Notes under the pieces: model-generated | Told to the model about the DNA's origin: nothing | Database searches by the model: none | The model's input: only the letters and a program-made list of their open reading frames with translations | Program-made: the position numbers and the translations under genes | DNA from: Bremia lactucae | Taxonomy: Eukaryota > Oomycota > Peronosporomycetes > Peronosporales > Peronosporaceae | Direction of reading: 5' to 3' | Assembly: GCF_004359215.1 (NCBI RefSeq) | Contig: NC_090611.1 | Location: 2,230,267-2,291,750, forward strand | Length of the DNA: 61,484 nucleotides | Shown: positions 1-9,505 of the stretch, piece after piece | Position numbering within the stretch: position 1 is the stretch's first letter | How the letters are laid out: every line of letters begins with the position of its first letter

Positions 1-1273
1 CCATCTAGTGGGCATCTGGGCCGTGAAAAGACATTCTTACGAGTGTCAGAGGAATTTTGGTGGCCACACCTATATAGATGGGTGGCCAACTATATTCGCT
101 CTTGCGAACAGTGTCAGCGCATTAAGCCTGCACCGTCCAGCAGTGCGCCACTGAAGCCGCTACCGATTCCAACCAACTGTTGGAAGTCAGTAAGTCTGGA
201 CTTCATGTTTGGCATGCCGCCCGATCATAAGGGTCGGACAGGGCTAGTCGTCTTTGTAGACAGACTGAGCAAGATAGTGCATTTAGCACCATGTAAATTA
301 TCGATCACAGGAAAGGAGGCAGCTCTCTTGTTCCTGGATCATGTTTACCGACTACACGGGATGCCCAAGTCCATAGTATCGGACCGGGATCCACGTTTTA
401 CGTCTAGTTTTGGGACATGTGTTCGAGCAGCTAGATGACAAGCTCCACATGTCGACCGCAGATCATCTCCAGACCGATGGCCAAACAGAACGTGCCAATC
501 GGGTCGTGGCGGATGTCTTACGCACTATAGCAACTCCCAAAGAGTGGAGCAAGCAATTGCCCTTTGTGGAGTTCGCTATAAATAACAGTGTCCACGCCAG
601 TACGGGTGAGACACCATTTTATATTAACGGACTGCGCCATCCTCGGATGCCAGTCTCCTTTGTGCGCAGCCCGAGTCTTAGTGGGGAAGGGCCCTTCACT
701 ATGCTCGGTGCGAAAGAGGGACATAGTTTCGTCAATATGATGATGACCCGCGAGAGTTTCATGTCAACGACAGATACTTGCCCTAGTGACCCTGGGCGAT
801 TAGCCATCACACGCAAAGTCCGTGACGCAATGGCAAGCGCACTGGCTAAGAAAAAGAATATGCGGACTAAATTGGTCGCAAAAATAATGAGTGTTTTAGT
901 GTTGGGGAAAAGTACTATTTTAGTACTGCTACTCTACCTAAAAATGCAATTTCTGTACTACCTGGAGGTACTACAAAACTATTGCCCCGTTACATTGGGC
1001 CATTTACTGTAGTCGAGGAGGTTGGAGACCTAAATTATAGGCTCACGCTCCCGCCATACTTGAAGATCCCGTCTTTACGTGAGTCGTCTCAAACGGTATG
1101 TTAACCCAAATGAGGTCGCATACCCCTTCAGATCGTGTCAGCTGCAGTCCCATCAAACTTGGGCGGGTTCATCCGAATGGGTTTCAGCTGATAAGGCCGG
1201 TGTCCGAGCACAAACGCCTCTAACTGCTCCAACCCCACAGAATGCCGCTTCAGATGCTAATGTAATCTTGTAA
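1..1273 (+). pseudogene. Family A pol 3' part: integrase and C-terminal tail, broken
   Basis: This is the 3' end of a Ty3/gypsy pol that enters the window from the left. The frame open at base 1 has the second half of the integrase zinc-binding HHCC module (HLGREKT, then CEQCQ near base 105). The catalytic core follows, with Asp in SLDFMFG (about 200) and in SDRDPRF (about 385). A lost base near 400 shifts the frame. The third acidic residue lies in VEFAINNS (about 570) in the next frame. Further breaks near 860-900 and 1070 separate the C-terminal pieces (LPPYL; SRLKRYVNP). The copy cannot make an integrase. It belongs to family A, because its closest relative here is at 36.3-37.7 kb. Bases 1274-1324 show nothing. 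Confidence 0.9.
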
Positions 1274-1324
1274 ATAAAGTTTTAATATATAAGTCTTTAT
1301 TAATAGACATTTAAGATCGAAGCA

Positions 1325-1500
1325 ATTTGATGATTGATTTCCCCATTTTTGCGTCTTGGAGTTGATCAACATGTTGCTCTAGAGAAGTACCCAAGCGCCT
1401 GGCCAGGGCTTGCTCACCGAGTTTCTGCACCGAGTGCTCAGCCACCTCCCGATGATTTTCGCTGAGCTTGTAAAAAGGGCTCAATCGATGTTGAGGCTCA
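1325..1500 (-). pseudogene. Family A gag, N-terminal fragment
   Basis: On the minus strand this matches the first 55 or so codons of the gag preserved at 60442 (the QHVxQL and SEH-like segments). The start codon has become GTG and a stop occurs soon after. It lies directly downstream, on the minus strand, of the LTR at 1551-2059, so that LTR acts as a 5' LTR. The fragment breaks off against a plus-strand pol end near 1320. Confidence 0.8.
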
Positions 1501-1550
1501 CCTCACTGACCGCTCCGAGAGTCGTGGGAAGAACAACTAGTGCTACTAAG

Positions 1551-2059
1551 TGTAGGCGGGTACTTCTAAAGCGACCAGGCACTACAACGCACACACCTTC
1601 GGGCACTGCGAGGAAGTGGTTTGACCATTTTTCCTTACGTGCAGCAATGTAGGTAGTCGGCGCTTTAGGCGACCTCACCCAACGAACTTATACTCTTAAA
1701 CATGTGACGACAAGGAAGCGGTTACCCGTCTTGGAGTGCGCAGCGTGTACCAGGAATAAAATTTACGACTGATTTTTATTTATCAGAATTCAATATTGAC
1801 CTTCTTACCCAATGAGACACCATCTTTAAAAATGTGCGTCGCTACATCGTGAGCGTATTATTTCTAAATACATCAGCTCGCAGATGACTTCAGACGTTCT
1901 TCCTTTTACGTGAATACTCCTGTGTGCATCACATACACAAGGTTGGGTCACCTCCTGAACCTCACCCGAATGACGGTCAATCAATTTTACATGAATTAGT
2001 TGACGTCCCCGTTAAGTGTATTTAACGAACGTGTAACATAAGGCAGTTAGCCCGTTATA
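1551..2059 (-). repeat. LTR of family A
   Basis: It aligns along its length with the LTRs at 2990, 31310 and 59833 when read on the minus strand. It begins at a degraded TGTAACGGGC (here TATAACGGGC) and ends in GCCTACA. The site just after it is a decayed primer-binding site (TAGTAGCACTAG in place of TGGTAGCACTT). A purine-rich stretch lies just upstream of it on the minus strand, as expected at a 3' LTR. Confidence 0.85.
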
Positions 2060-2989
2060 CGACCCTCTCTTGAAGAAGATTTAAATTTTTTGTTAACATC
2101 GTCAACGCGAGGAATGAGGGACAGCGAGCCGTCTTCGACGCGCCGCTACAGTCCTCTCATACACGTCTTCAGCGAACAGTGTATGCATCACATCACACGG
2201 CACTGTCATGCCACCTAAAAGGGGCAAATCTGGTGGGTCGTTCCAACAAAGCGTACGCGCCGCGATAATATGCCACCATCGCCTAGTGTCACGGTTGCAA
2301 CGCCGTCGCACATTGTCGACTATAATAAATCAACACCGCTGCCATCACCACAAAGTGGTGGTGGAGTCAGCAGGCTATTGAGGGAGGGTGATGGAGCTTT
2401 AATGCAATCCCCAATCCACCCATTGTTCTCAAAACCTGGAGACGCCTGACGTTGCGAAGGCAAACTTGTCTAACATCTACAAGGTAATTGTCTCGTCATC
2501 TACGCCAACTAGCGCAGCCACCATTCATTAGAGCACTGCCCATAAAGATGCACTTGCTTCTCGGTTGGTAAAAAACATCTGGCGTTCAGACCATCCACAA
2601 TGGAAGTCTGACGCCGAAGAGCCTGAACATAAAGCTAGACCGGCGGCACATGATGGTGTCCAGTCGGTGTTGCAAGCTTGCCGTATTGAAGGCGGCTATG
2701 TGGCTAGTGGCATTCACCTGCATCCGAGTGGCCACGTTTGGATGGAACTTGTGCGCCGCTCTTAGAACGCGCCACTGTAGACGCTCAAAAGTTTTTATGG
2801 CGTCTACTACTCGTGGAAGGCTCAAGGGAATCCACTTGGCCGTATTTTCCCGATTCCGGTCGTGTTGCGTTCGAATGAAACAACCGACCAGTACGAAGCA
2901 AAGTACCTACGCCGTTTTCATCCCGACTCAGATGTAGCGAACTAACATTCGCACCGAACGAACTACGATGTTTCGCGTGTGAGAGAAGT
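2060..2989 (+). pseudogene. Family A antisense ORF (aORF-A), copy 1, decayed
   Basis: This is homologous to 6020-6965 and to 8747-8905. The likely start is the ATG at 2218, followed by codons for MPPKRGK. Several frame breaks follow, and a last recognisable segment near 2855-2940 encodes a run like VVLRSNETTDQYEAKY. In all three copies it abuts the 5' end of a minus-strand family A LTR. At 6.0-7.3 kb it also sits directly after the family A chromodomain, which places it between pol and the 3' LTR on the opposite strand. I do not recognise the product. Here its far end is joined directly to the plus-strand LTR at 2990. Confidence 0.6.
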
Positions 2990-3540
2990 TGTAGCGGGCT
3001 AAAGTTGCCCTATATTACACAATCCCTGTTAAGTACACTTTGGGTACCTAAGGGTGTGGTCAATCACTTAAGTGAAGCAATAAAACTCGCCACTTGGGTA
3101 TGGTCCACATTGCGACCCACCTTTGTGAATGTGATGCACATGGATGCATTTACATTAGGAGGGATGATGCCTAGCGTCATCCGTGGTGACGGATAGCGTC
3201 ATCCACGATACGAGGTATTTAGAATAATACGGTCGCAATACATGTAAGTGCATATCTACCGAGATGACAAATATGATTGGTTAGAATAGGTTTTATATTT
3301 AATACGATTAAATATAAATCAGTCTGAAAACTATTTCCTAGTTCACAAGTGCGCACGTGGAGCCGGATTACCGGTCCCGTGACATCACTTAACTAAGACT
3401 TCTATTTCGTTGGGTGAGGTCGCTTAGGCGCCCACCAACTACCTCACTGTACGTGACAGGACGGTTAAACGCCTCCTCACTGTGCTCAGAAGGTTTGTAT
3501 TAAGTAGTGCCGTGGCAGCTTCAAGAAGCGCCTGCCTACA
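2990..3540 (+). repeat. LTR of family A (5' LTR)
   Basis: It begins TGTAGCGGGCTAAAG and ends GCCTACA, so TGTAG and CTACA form a 5-bp terminal inverted repeat. A primer-binding site and a gag follow, so this is a 5' LTR. The length of 551 bp matches the copy at 59833. Confidence 0.88.
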
Positions 3541-3542
3541 CT

Positions 3543-3560
3543 TGGTAGCACTTAGAGTCC
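3543..3560 (+). promoter_or_regulatory. tRNA primer-binding site of a family A element
   Basis: TGGTAGCACTT lies two bases after the LTR end. The same 11 bases follow the LTRs at 44334 and 60385, and on the minus strand the family B LTR at 30789. This is the expected position for the minus-strand DNA primer site; the tRNA itself is not identified. Confidence 0.7.
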
Positions 3561-3596
3561 TTCCCACGACCCGTCTCTCACAGTGTGTCAGTGAGG

Positions 3597-4706
3597 ATGA
3601 GCCTCAATATCAATTCGGCTCATCTCCCCCACTTCTCCGAACATCTTCGGAAGGTGGCAGAGCACTTGGCGCAGGGACTTGGTCAACCCCTGACCAGGCT
3701 CTTAGGCAATCCTCCTAAGCAAAATGTTGCTCAGTTGGAGCAGTTTGAAACATTCTTGCTCGGACAGCGAAGGGCCGCGTCCGAGGCACAGAGCCATGCT
3801 GCGGCGGAGGCTCGGAGCGAGGATCTCAACAAGACTGTTGAGATGCTCTCAGCCCGGCCCCATCAGCCGTTGCCTCTTCGGATGAACCAGCCCAGTTCGA
3901 TGGAACTGCAGCGCACACGATTGACCACTGGCTTTTAGCCGTGGAGCAATGCGTTGAAGCGCAGCTCATCGAATTCGACAGCTGGATGGTGACGTACGCC
4001 ATGTCGCATCTGCTCGGTAGGACCTCTGAAAAGGCTTACTCGTCGCTTATGGCAGACGGAAAGGCTTTCCCTACATGGGGAATTATTAAGGAAAAGATTA
4101 GCTCCATGTAGCAGCCATCGAACAGCGATGTGTTGCTTCAGGTGCGCTTATTTGGAGTGCGACATGCGAAGCGATCTATGTGCGGGAGATGCGCTCGCTG
4201 TCAGCTTGTATTACCCTAGGTGCTATTCCGGTGCACATTAAGGTGCCCACTTTCATGAACGGACTATGGCATGGCCCATCGCGATAGGCCCTTCTTAGAA
4301 AGGTGCCGTCAACGATGGAAGAGGCAATCCAAATTGCCTTAGTTGAGGAGGAATCCTTCAACAGTGCCTCGGCAACATCTTGGTATAAGCCGTCGGACGA
4401 GAGGTCAGATGCCACTCCCATGGAGTTGGGAAATGTAGACGTTGTCTGTCTTGATGCGGCAAGCGCGGCCAAATGATGGCTCGCTGTTATGCCAGGGTCC
4501 ATGCTGGTGCAAAGACGCCCAGCAAGAGGACTCCATACCCGAAGTATGATGGCAAGAACCAGCGTGCGAGACGCGTGAGTTCTGCATCGACCACTGAGGG
4601 TTCGGGAATTGCAGGTGCGCAGTAGGGGCGAGATGCCCTACTGCCGCGGAATCTGAAGCTACTTTTAAGTACAGAGTTATCGAACAAATGGGTAGCATAG
4701 TTTTGA
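3597..4706 (+). pseudogene. Family A gag (with start of protease), broken
   Basis: The gag starts at ATG 3597 and reads in frame to about 3895, covering the N-terminal helical region rich in Glu and Gln and the ARPHQP linker. A shift then follows, and the capsid part (ASHLLGRTSEK, VPSTMEEAIQIAL) is readable in pieces to about 4440. The zinc-knuckle coding near 4447-4490 is damaged. After about 4640 comes the start of the protease region, cut off by the LTR B at 4707. The gag would form the particle shell and bind element RNA. This copy is dead. Confidence 0.85.
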
Positions 4707-5185
4707 TGTAACGGGGCATCTTTTCACTAATACTGATCAGTACTAATTAACCTAACACTGATTACAGTGAAGGTAGAGTGCCTTGAAACTTCCCGTTCAC
4801 AAGAGTACCGAGGAAGGTTTCTAAGTTGCTAAGGGTCTCTACCTCCCAAATAAGTTAGAGGATTAGAATTGGGGAAAAGTAAAACTGTATTATTATAGTA
4901 AGTTTCCTGCGTAATGATATTCTATCTACTACTGAACTTACTACATTTGTATCTAACTCAGTATGGCGCCTCCTTGCGCACCGCACAATCGTGTCTTGAA
5001 ACGATTGGCGGGGTTGATTTAGACTTTAAATAACAAATCAATAGAGCTAATGTCTTATTGCATCAATAATATCGATTTGGTATAATTGAACCTATTTAAG
5101 TCAAAATAAAGATAATAATTTTGTACTTCTTTGCTGAAATCCTCTTACAGGAAATAATACTTATGTAACGGGTCATCCCGTTACA
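4707..5185 (-). repeat. LTR of family B, full length
   Basis: On the minus strand it runs TGTAACGGG to CCCCGTTACA. The right edge shows the terminal hairpin: TGTAACGGG, 4 bases, CCCGTTACA. It is flanked by family A gag/protease on the left and a family A LTR on the right, with no matching target duplication (TTTGA versus TCTAA). The flanks were therefore probably brought together by later rearrangement. Confidence 0.85.
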
Positions 5186-5340
5186 TCTAATGTGAATGCA
5201 CCTATGTGCATCACATACACAAGGGTTGGTCACAATGTGAACCACACCCGAGTGCTGTATCTACTTACTTCATTTAAGTAATTGACCATCACCTTAAGTA
5301 CACCAAATGTACTTAACGAGGACTGTGTAACATTAGGGCA
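5186..5340 (-). repeat. LTR of family A, 5' part only
   Basis: On the minus strand it begins with the GGGCTAAAATTGCCC form of the LTR start and continues for about 150 bp. It is then cut by the LTR B at 5185. Confidence 0.8.
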
Positions 5341-5471
5341 ATTTTAGCCCATTAAAACTTGATTCTACGAGCCCCTGAATCCCTTGAACTAAGATTCTTT
5401 AAGCTTCACTAGCTTGTACGACTCCCTGAGTTGTTTAACCCATGAGTAATATAGAACTCAGAGACTCTTTG
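5341..5471 (-). repeat. Spacer repeat S between two family A LTRs
   Basis: About 130 bp that reappears on the plus strand at about 59690-59832. Shared blocks include ATGGGTTAAACAACTC and GGGAGTCGTACAAGCTA. In both places S ends directly at the start of a family A LTR. It has no coding potential. Confidence 0.75.
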
Positions 5472-5999
5472 TGTAGGCGGGCACGTCTATTGCGGCACGC
5501 TCTACTTAAGCACACACCCTAGCACAGCAAGGAAACAGATTAGATGTCTTCTCTCACGTGCAGTGAGGAGTTGGTGGGAGCCTAAGCGACCTCACCCAAC
5601 GAACTATAAGCCGAAGACTAAGTGACGTCACGGAAGCGGTAATCCGGTTCTACGTGCGCACTTACGAACTAGGAAGTAGTTTTCAGACTGATTTATATTA
5701 ATCGTATTATATATAAATTCCTTTTCTTATCTGATCTTAAAATGCCATCTCTGTAGATAGACTTTAATATGTATGGCGAGCGTATCTTTCTAGATACCTC
5801 GCGTAACGGATGACGCTAGCCGACATCCCCGCTAATGTGAATACCCTCAGGGACATCACACACACAAGGGTGGGTCACAATGTGAACCACACCCAAGTGG
5901 TGGTCTAATTACTTCGCTTAAGTAATTGATCATACCCTTAAGCACACAAAGTGTACTTAACAGGGATTGTGAAACATAGGGCAACTTTAGCCCGTTACC
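5472..5999 (-). repeat. LTR of family A (3' LTR)
   Basis: Read on the minus strand it ends in GCCTACA at 5472. No primer-binding site follows it, while a purine tract and the antisense ORF precede it, so it is a 3' LTR. The start has decayed to GGGTAACGGGC. Confidence 0.85.
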
Positions 6000-6019
6000 C
6001 AACCTTCCCTTAAAGAACG
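6000..6019 (-). promoter_or_regulatory. Polypurine tract of family A
   Basis: On the minus strand TTTAAGGGAAGG sits immediately upstream of the 3' LTR, where plus-strand DNA synthesis would be primed. It resembles the family B tract TTTAAGGGAGGGG. Confidence 0.6.
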
Positions 6020-6965
6020 AATTTACACTTTGAAATTCGTCAAAGAGGAGCGAGGAACAGCGATCTGCTTTACGCGCCGCTTAATTCTTTCCGTCACTCC
6101 AGCGACCTGTGTTCTCAAACACGCGCCAAATATGCCACCTATAAGGGTTAAGCTGGTGGGTCGTAAGCACTCAACCACGCACGAAGCGCACGCGCCGCGT
6201 TAAACCGCCACCGTCGCTCAGTGCCACAGTTACAGCGTCGACCCCTACTGCTGCTGTCGCGTTATTTGGACTGAATGATCCATCCCACTTTTACATTGAG
6301 GATGTAGATCTTTCACTCATTGTCGATTTCAATGAGTCTTCACCGCTGCCATCACCTCATAGTAGTAATGAGTACAGCGAGCTAATGAGGAAGGATGATG
6401 GCACATTATTGCCCAAGTAAACTTCTCTCATTGCTCACAACATGGAGACAACAACGTTTTTCAATGCTGTCTCGTCGTCAGCGTTGGCTAGCGTAGCGAC
6501 CATTAATGAGAGCGCTGCCCATAAAGGCGCAGCTGCTTCTCAATTGTGTATAATCTCAACACGTGTCGTTAGACCATCATTCACAATGGGTCTGACGCAA
6601 AAGAGCCTGAGCGGAAAGCCCCACCGACGGCAAGTGAGCGTGTCCAGTCGGTGTCACAAGCCAGTCGTATCGACGTGGCTATGTGACGGGTAGCATACCA
6701 CTTATACCCCCTCTATTTCAATGACCTCGTACCAACAGGCGAAAAGCTTCGCTCTTAGAGCACGCTATTGTACACGCTAATAATTATTGCGGCGTCTATA
6801 ATCCATGGAAGGCTCAGTTGGACGTATTTTACCGATCTTGGTCGTGTTACGTTCAGATGAAACGTCCGACGAATATGAGGCGGAATTCACGCGCCCAGCT
6901 TTAAACCGATTCCGATGCGGTGAAACTGCGGTCGCAGAGAATTAATTCAGCCCGCGTGTAAAATA
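6020..6965 (+). pseudogene. Family A antisense ORF (aORF-A), copy 2, decayed
   Basis: This is the longest aORF-A copy. The ATG at 6132 gives MPP then a shifted KxGKS-like start. Open stretches include one near 6265-6420 encoding an acidic segment (FYIEDVDLSLIVDFNES) and one at 6442-6693. A third near 6780-6930 encodes VYNPWKAQLDVFYRSW. It lies on the plus strand between a minus-strand chromodomain (6970-7336) and a minus-strand 3' LTR, so it is convergent with pol in its element. Several segments are shared with copy 1 at 2.1-2.9 kb in the same order. No known domain is recognised, and the copy is not translatable. Confidence 0.6.
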
Positions 6966-6969
6966 AATC

Positions 6970-7336
6970 ATGGGCGGTGCTGTACCCCCTGTTTCTTCTC
7001 ACCACGCTACTCCTGCGAGTCCATTTGAGACTAACGGAGAGGCCTCAGCGGGTGCATCTTTCCATAGGCAGTCACCAAGCCGGGCACATCAATACGTAGG
7101 GTATCGATCGATTCCTAAGAGTCAAAACTCTTCGGGTATCCTCTCCATTGGACGAGGATCTGATTCCTTTGCCTCACGGAGCGGTGGGCAAGCAACTTTA
7201 CAACAACGAAGAGTCTGTTCCCACTCGCATCCACCAATTCAGGCGGCCATGGAGCAGTACGGCACAGCTCATCAAGAACGACACTGCTCTTGGTGACAAA
7301 CCTATCGAGCACCACCGGGATGGTGTCAAACGCCAT
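6970..7336 (-). pseudogene. Family A pol C-terminus: chromodomain
   Basis: The minus frame opening at 7336 contains PPELVDASGNRLFVV, then a chromodomain body (ILVQWRGYPKSFDS) and, after a break, IDVPGLVTAYG. This is the C-terminal reader module of chromovirus-type integrases, thought to guide insertion to particular chromatin. The protein ends about 30 bases before the convergent aORF-A region. The integrase upstream of it has been lost and replaced by plus-strand gag. Confidence 0.75.
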
Positions 7337-7353
7337 ATCCCATTTGCACGGTA

Positions 7354-7770
7354 AAACCTCATAGTGAGCAAATTGTTGCTTATGGCGGACAGTAAGGCGT
7401 TCTATTCATGGGCGATCTTTAAGAGAAAGATGCGGTGAAGAATCAGCCGCCGGACACTGAAGCATTGCTTCAGGCGCGCTTCTTTGAAGCGCGACAGGCG
7501 AAGCGATCTCTGCAAGAATATATGCAGGAGATACGCTCGCTGTCGGCATCCGTTACTCTGGGTTCGATACCGGAACACATTATGGTGTTCACGTACATGA
7601 ACGTGGGCACCTTTGTGTGACCCATCGCGACGGGCCCTTTTTAGAAAGCTTCCGTTGACGATGGAAGAGGCAATCCAAATTGCCTTAGTTTAGGAGCAAA
7701 TTTCAATAGTGCCTCTGCGTCAGCTTGGTATAAGCCGGCAGCCGATAGGTTCGATGTCAACATCAGCTGC
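7354..7770 (+). pseudogene. Family A gag, capsid fragment
   Basis: It matches the capsid part of the gag at 60442: the ALLQARFFEARQAKRSLQEY stretch lies in frame at 7435-7620, then VDDGRGNPNCL in a shifted frame. A stop interrupts the equivalent of IALVEEQ. It lies between two minus-strand pieces and so is a separate fragment. Confidence 0.8.
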
Positions 7771-8340
7771 ATAGCCTCTCGCAGGAGCACATACTTTCCG
7801 GTGTCCAACGTAGAATTAGCTACTGTGCGTGTACGCCAGTCTATTAATGGTTGGTGTCTTGTTAATCATGGCATAGGTCATACGAACTATCCTTACCTAG
7901 CACCGTATACGTCTCTCTACAGGTCAATCGCTAAAGCTGGAGGCGTTCAACTTGAAATCCTTCAGATTTTACGAGTACGCCGTTCGCTAAACGAGCAGTC
8001 GCATCCTCTCGCTTATCATATTGGCAAAGCGGCTCATAGCTCGCCGGTCTCGGCAGTAAAGACGCGAGTGTAACAAAATCTGTGAGTGCACCCGAACCCA
8101 CGAGGAGGGTCATCGCATTTCGTACTAGAGCGCTAGAGTCCAGTACGGTTGAGGTCTGACCTTTCAGAACCTCAGGGACTCTGCTAACCATTTGTAACTA
8201 AACGTAGGGGTAACTTCAGAGTCCGCGTCCACTAGCGGTTCGGAATAACCAGGAGCCCCTACTTCGCTCCTGGATTAGCCGAACCGTCAGTGGTCGATGC
8301 AGAACTTATGCGGCCTGCAAGGTATCACCCTTTGGGTAGG
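7771..8340 (-). pseudogene. Family A protease with gag C-terminus, broken
   Basis: Read from 8340 to 7771 this gives the tail of gag and then the aspartic protease. The active-site segment near 8095 reads V-G-S-G-A, so the catalytic Asp has become Gly. The later WRTRTV-like end is near 7820. It does not continue the plus-strand gag on its left. Confidence 0.75.
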
Positions 8341-8346
8341 GAGTCC

Positions 8347-8746
8347 AGTCAGTGGGCGCTTTAGGCGTCCTCACCCAACGAACTTGTATTCTAAGACATG
8401 TGACGGCACGGAAGCGGTTACTCGTCTTGGAGTGCGCAGTGTGTACTATAAAGTAAATTTAGGACTGATTTTTACTCAGCAGAATTAAATATATACCTTT
8501 TTACCGATATTTAGACGCCATCTCTAAAAATGTGCATCGCTACATCACGAGCGTATTATTTCTAAATACCTCAGCTCGCAGATGACTTCAGGCGTTCTGA
8601 ATACACCTGTGTGCATCACATACACAAGGTTGGGTCACCACCTGATCCTCATTTGAATGACTGGTCAATCAACTTTACACGAATTAGCTGACGTCTCCGT
8701 TAAGTGACTTAAAAGGCGTGTAGCATAAGGCAATTAGCCCGGTATA
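8347..8746 (-). repeat. LTR of family A, lacking its 3' end
   Basis: It aligns with 1551-2059 and is the same subtype. The 3' part of the LTR (about 110 bp) is missing at the left edge. The 5' edge is again joined to aORF-A sequence. Confidence 0.82.
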
Positions 8747-8905
8747 CCAACCCCTCATGAAGAAGATTCAAAATTGTTGTTAGCATCAACGCGAGGATTG
8801 AGGGACAGCGAGCCGTCTACGACGCGCCGCTACCCTTCCTTAAAAACCAGCGTCTGCACTAACTAGGTTGACATCACACGGCGCTCCTCATGTTATCTTA
8901 AAAGG
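8747..8905 (+). pseudogene. Family A antisense ORF (aORF-A), copy 3, leader only
   Basis: It covers the leader and first codons (AAAAGGGGCAA block) as at 2060-2235. It stops where the LTR B begins. Confidence 0.6.
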
Positions 8906-9352
8906 GGCAACGTAGCTAGGTAGGACTGATAACAATACTAGCCAACCAATACTAATTACAGGAAGGCGAGGTGCCTCGATTACTTAACGTAACCTGACGT
9001 GCAGAGTAATAAGTAGCTAAGAAGTATTAGCTACTTTAGGTCAATTCTAAGGCTTTAGTATAGAGTAAAAGTAAGACTGTGTTAATATATTAAGTTCTAC
9101 ATAACGATCTTCTATCTACTGACTTTAACATATTAAAAATTAACTATATATAGCGCCTCCTTGCGGACCGCCTAACCATTTCTAATAACGAATGGCGGGG
9201 TTATTTTTACCTTAAGTCGATCAATCAACAGAACTATTGTCTTGTTGCCTCAAAATACCAAATTTTAGTAATTGGAAACAGTGAGTTAAAATTATTAAAT
9301 GATAATAATATTATACTTTTTCATTTTATGATAAATGATATGTAACGTTACA
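8906..9352 (-). repeat. LTR of family B
   Basis: It matches the LTRs at 25903 and 30789. The terminal hairpin on the right has collapsed to TGTAACGTTACA. A polypurine tract (minus strand, AGGGAGGGGTG, 9353-9363) abuts it, so it is the 3' LTR of a minus-strand element. Confidence 0.82.
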
Positions 9353-9505
9353 CCCCTCCCTAACCAACATTCACTATAGTGACTGATGTAGAGTGAGAGA
9401 GAGTACTATTGTGTCTTTCTCTGTAAATAAGCCCTTGTTGGTTTTGCGCATGGTACCAAAGTCCGTGCGCGTAGACAGTGAGGCCGCAAAGCTGGCAGTA
9501 CACGA
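9353..9505 (+). pseudogene. Family B antisense ORF (aORF-B), first codons
   Basis: A leader, then ATG at 9450 followed by codons resembling MVxKxxRVxxEAAKLA, as at 18137 and 26529. It stops abruptly at about 9505, where plus-strand pol sequence takes over. Confidence 0.65.

Noticed and set aside
7115..7336. Host gene with a chromodomain
   Set aside because: It is in the order and orientation of a family A pol end, next to its polypurine tract and LTR.
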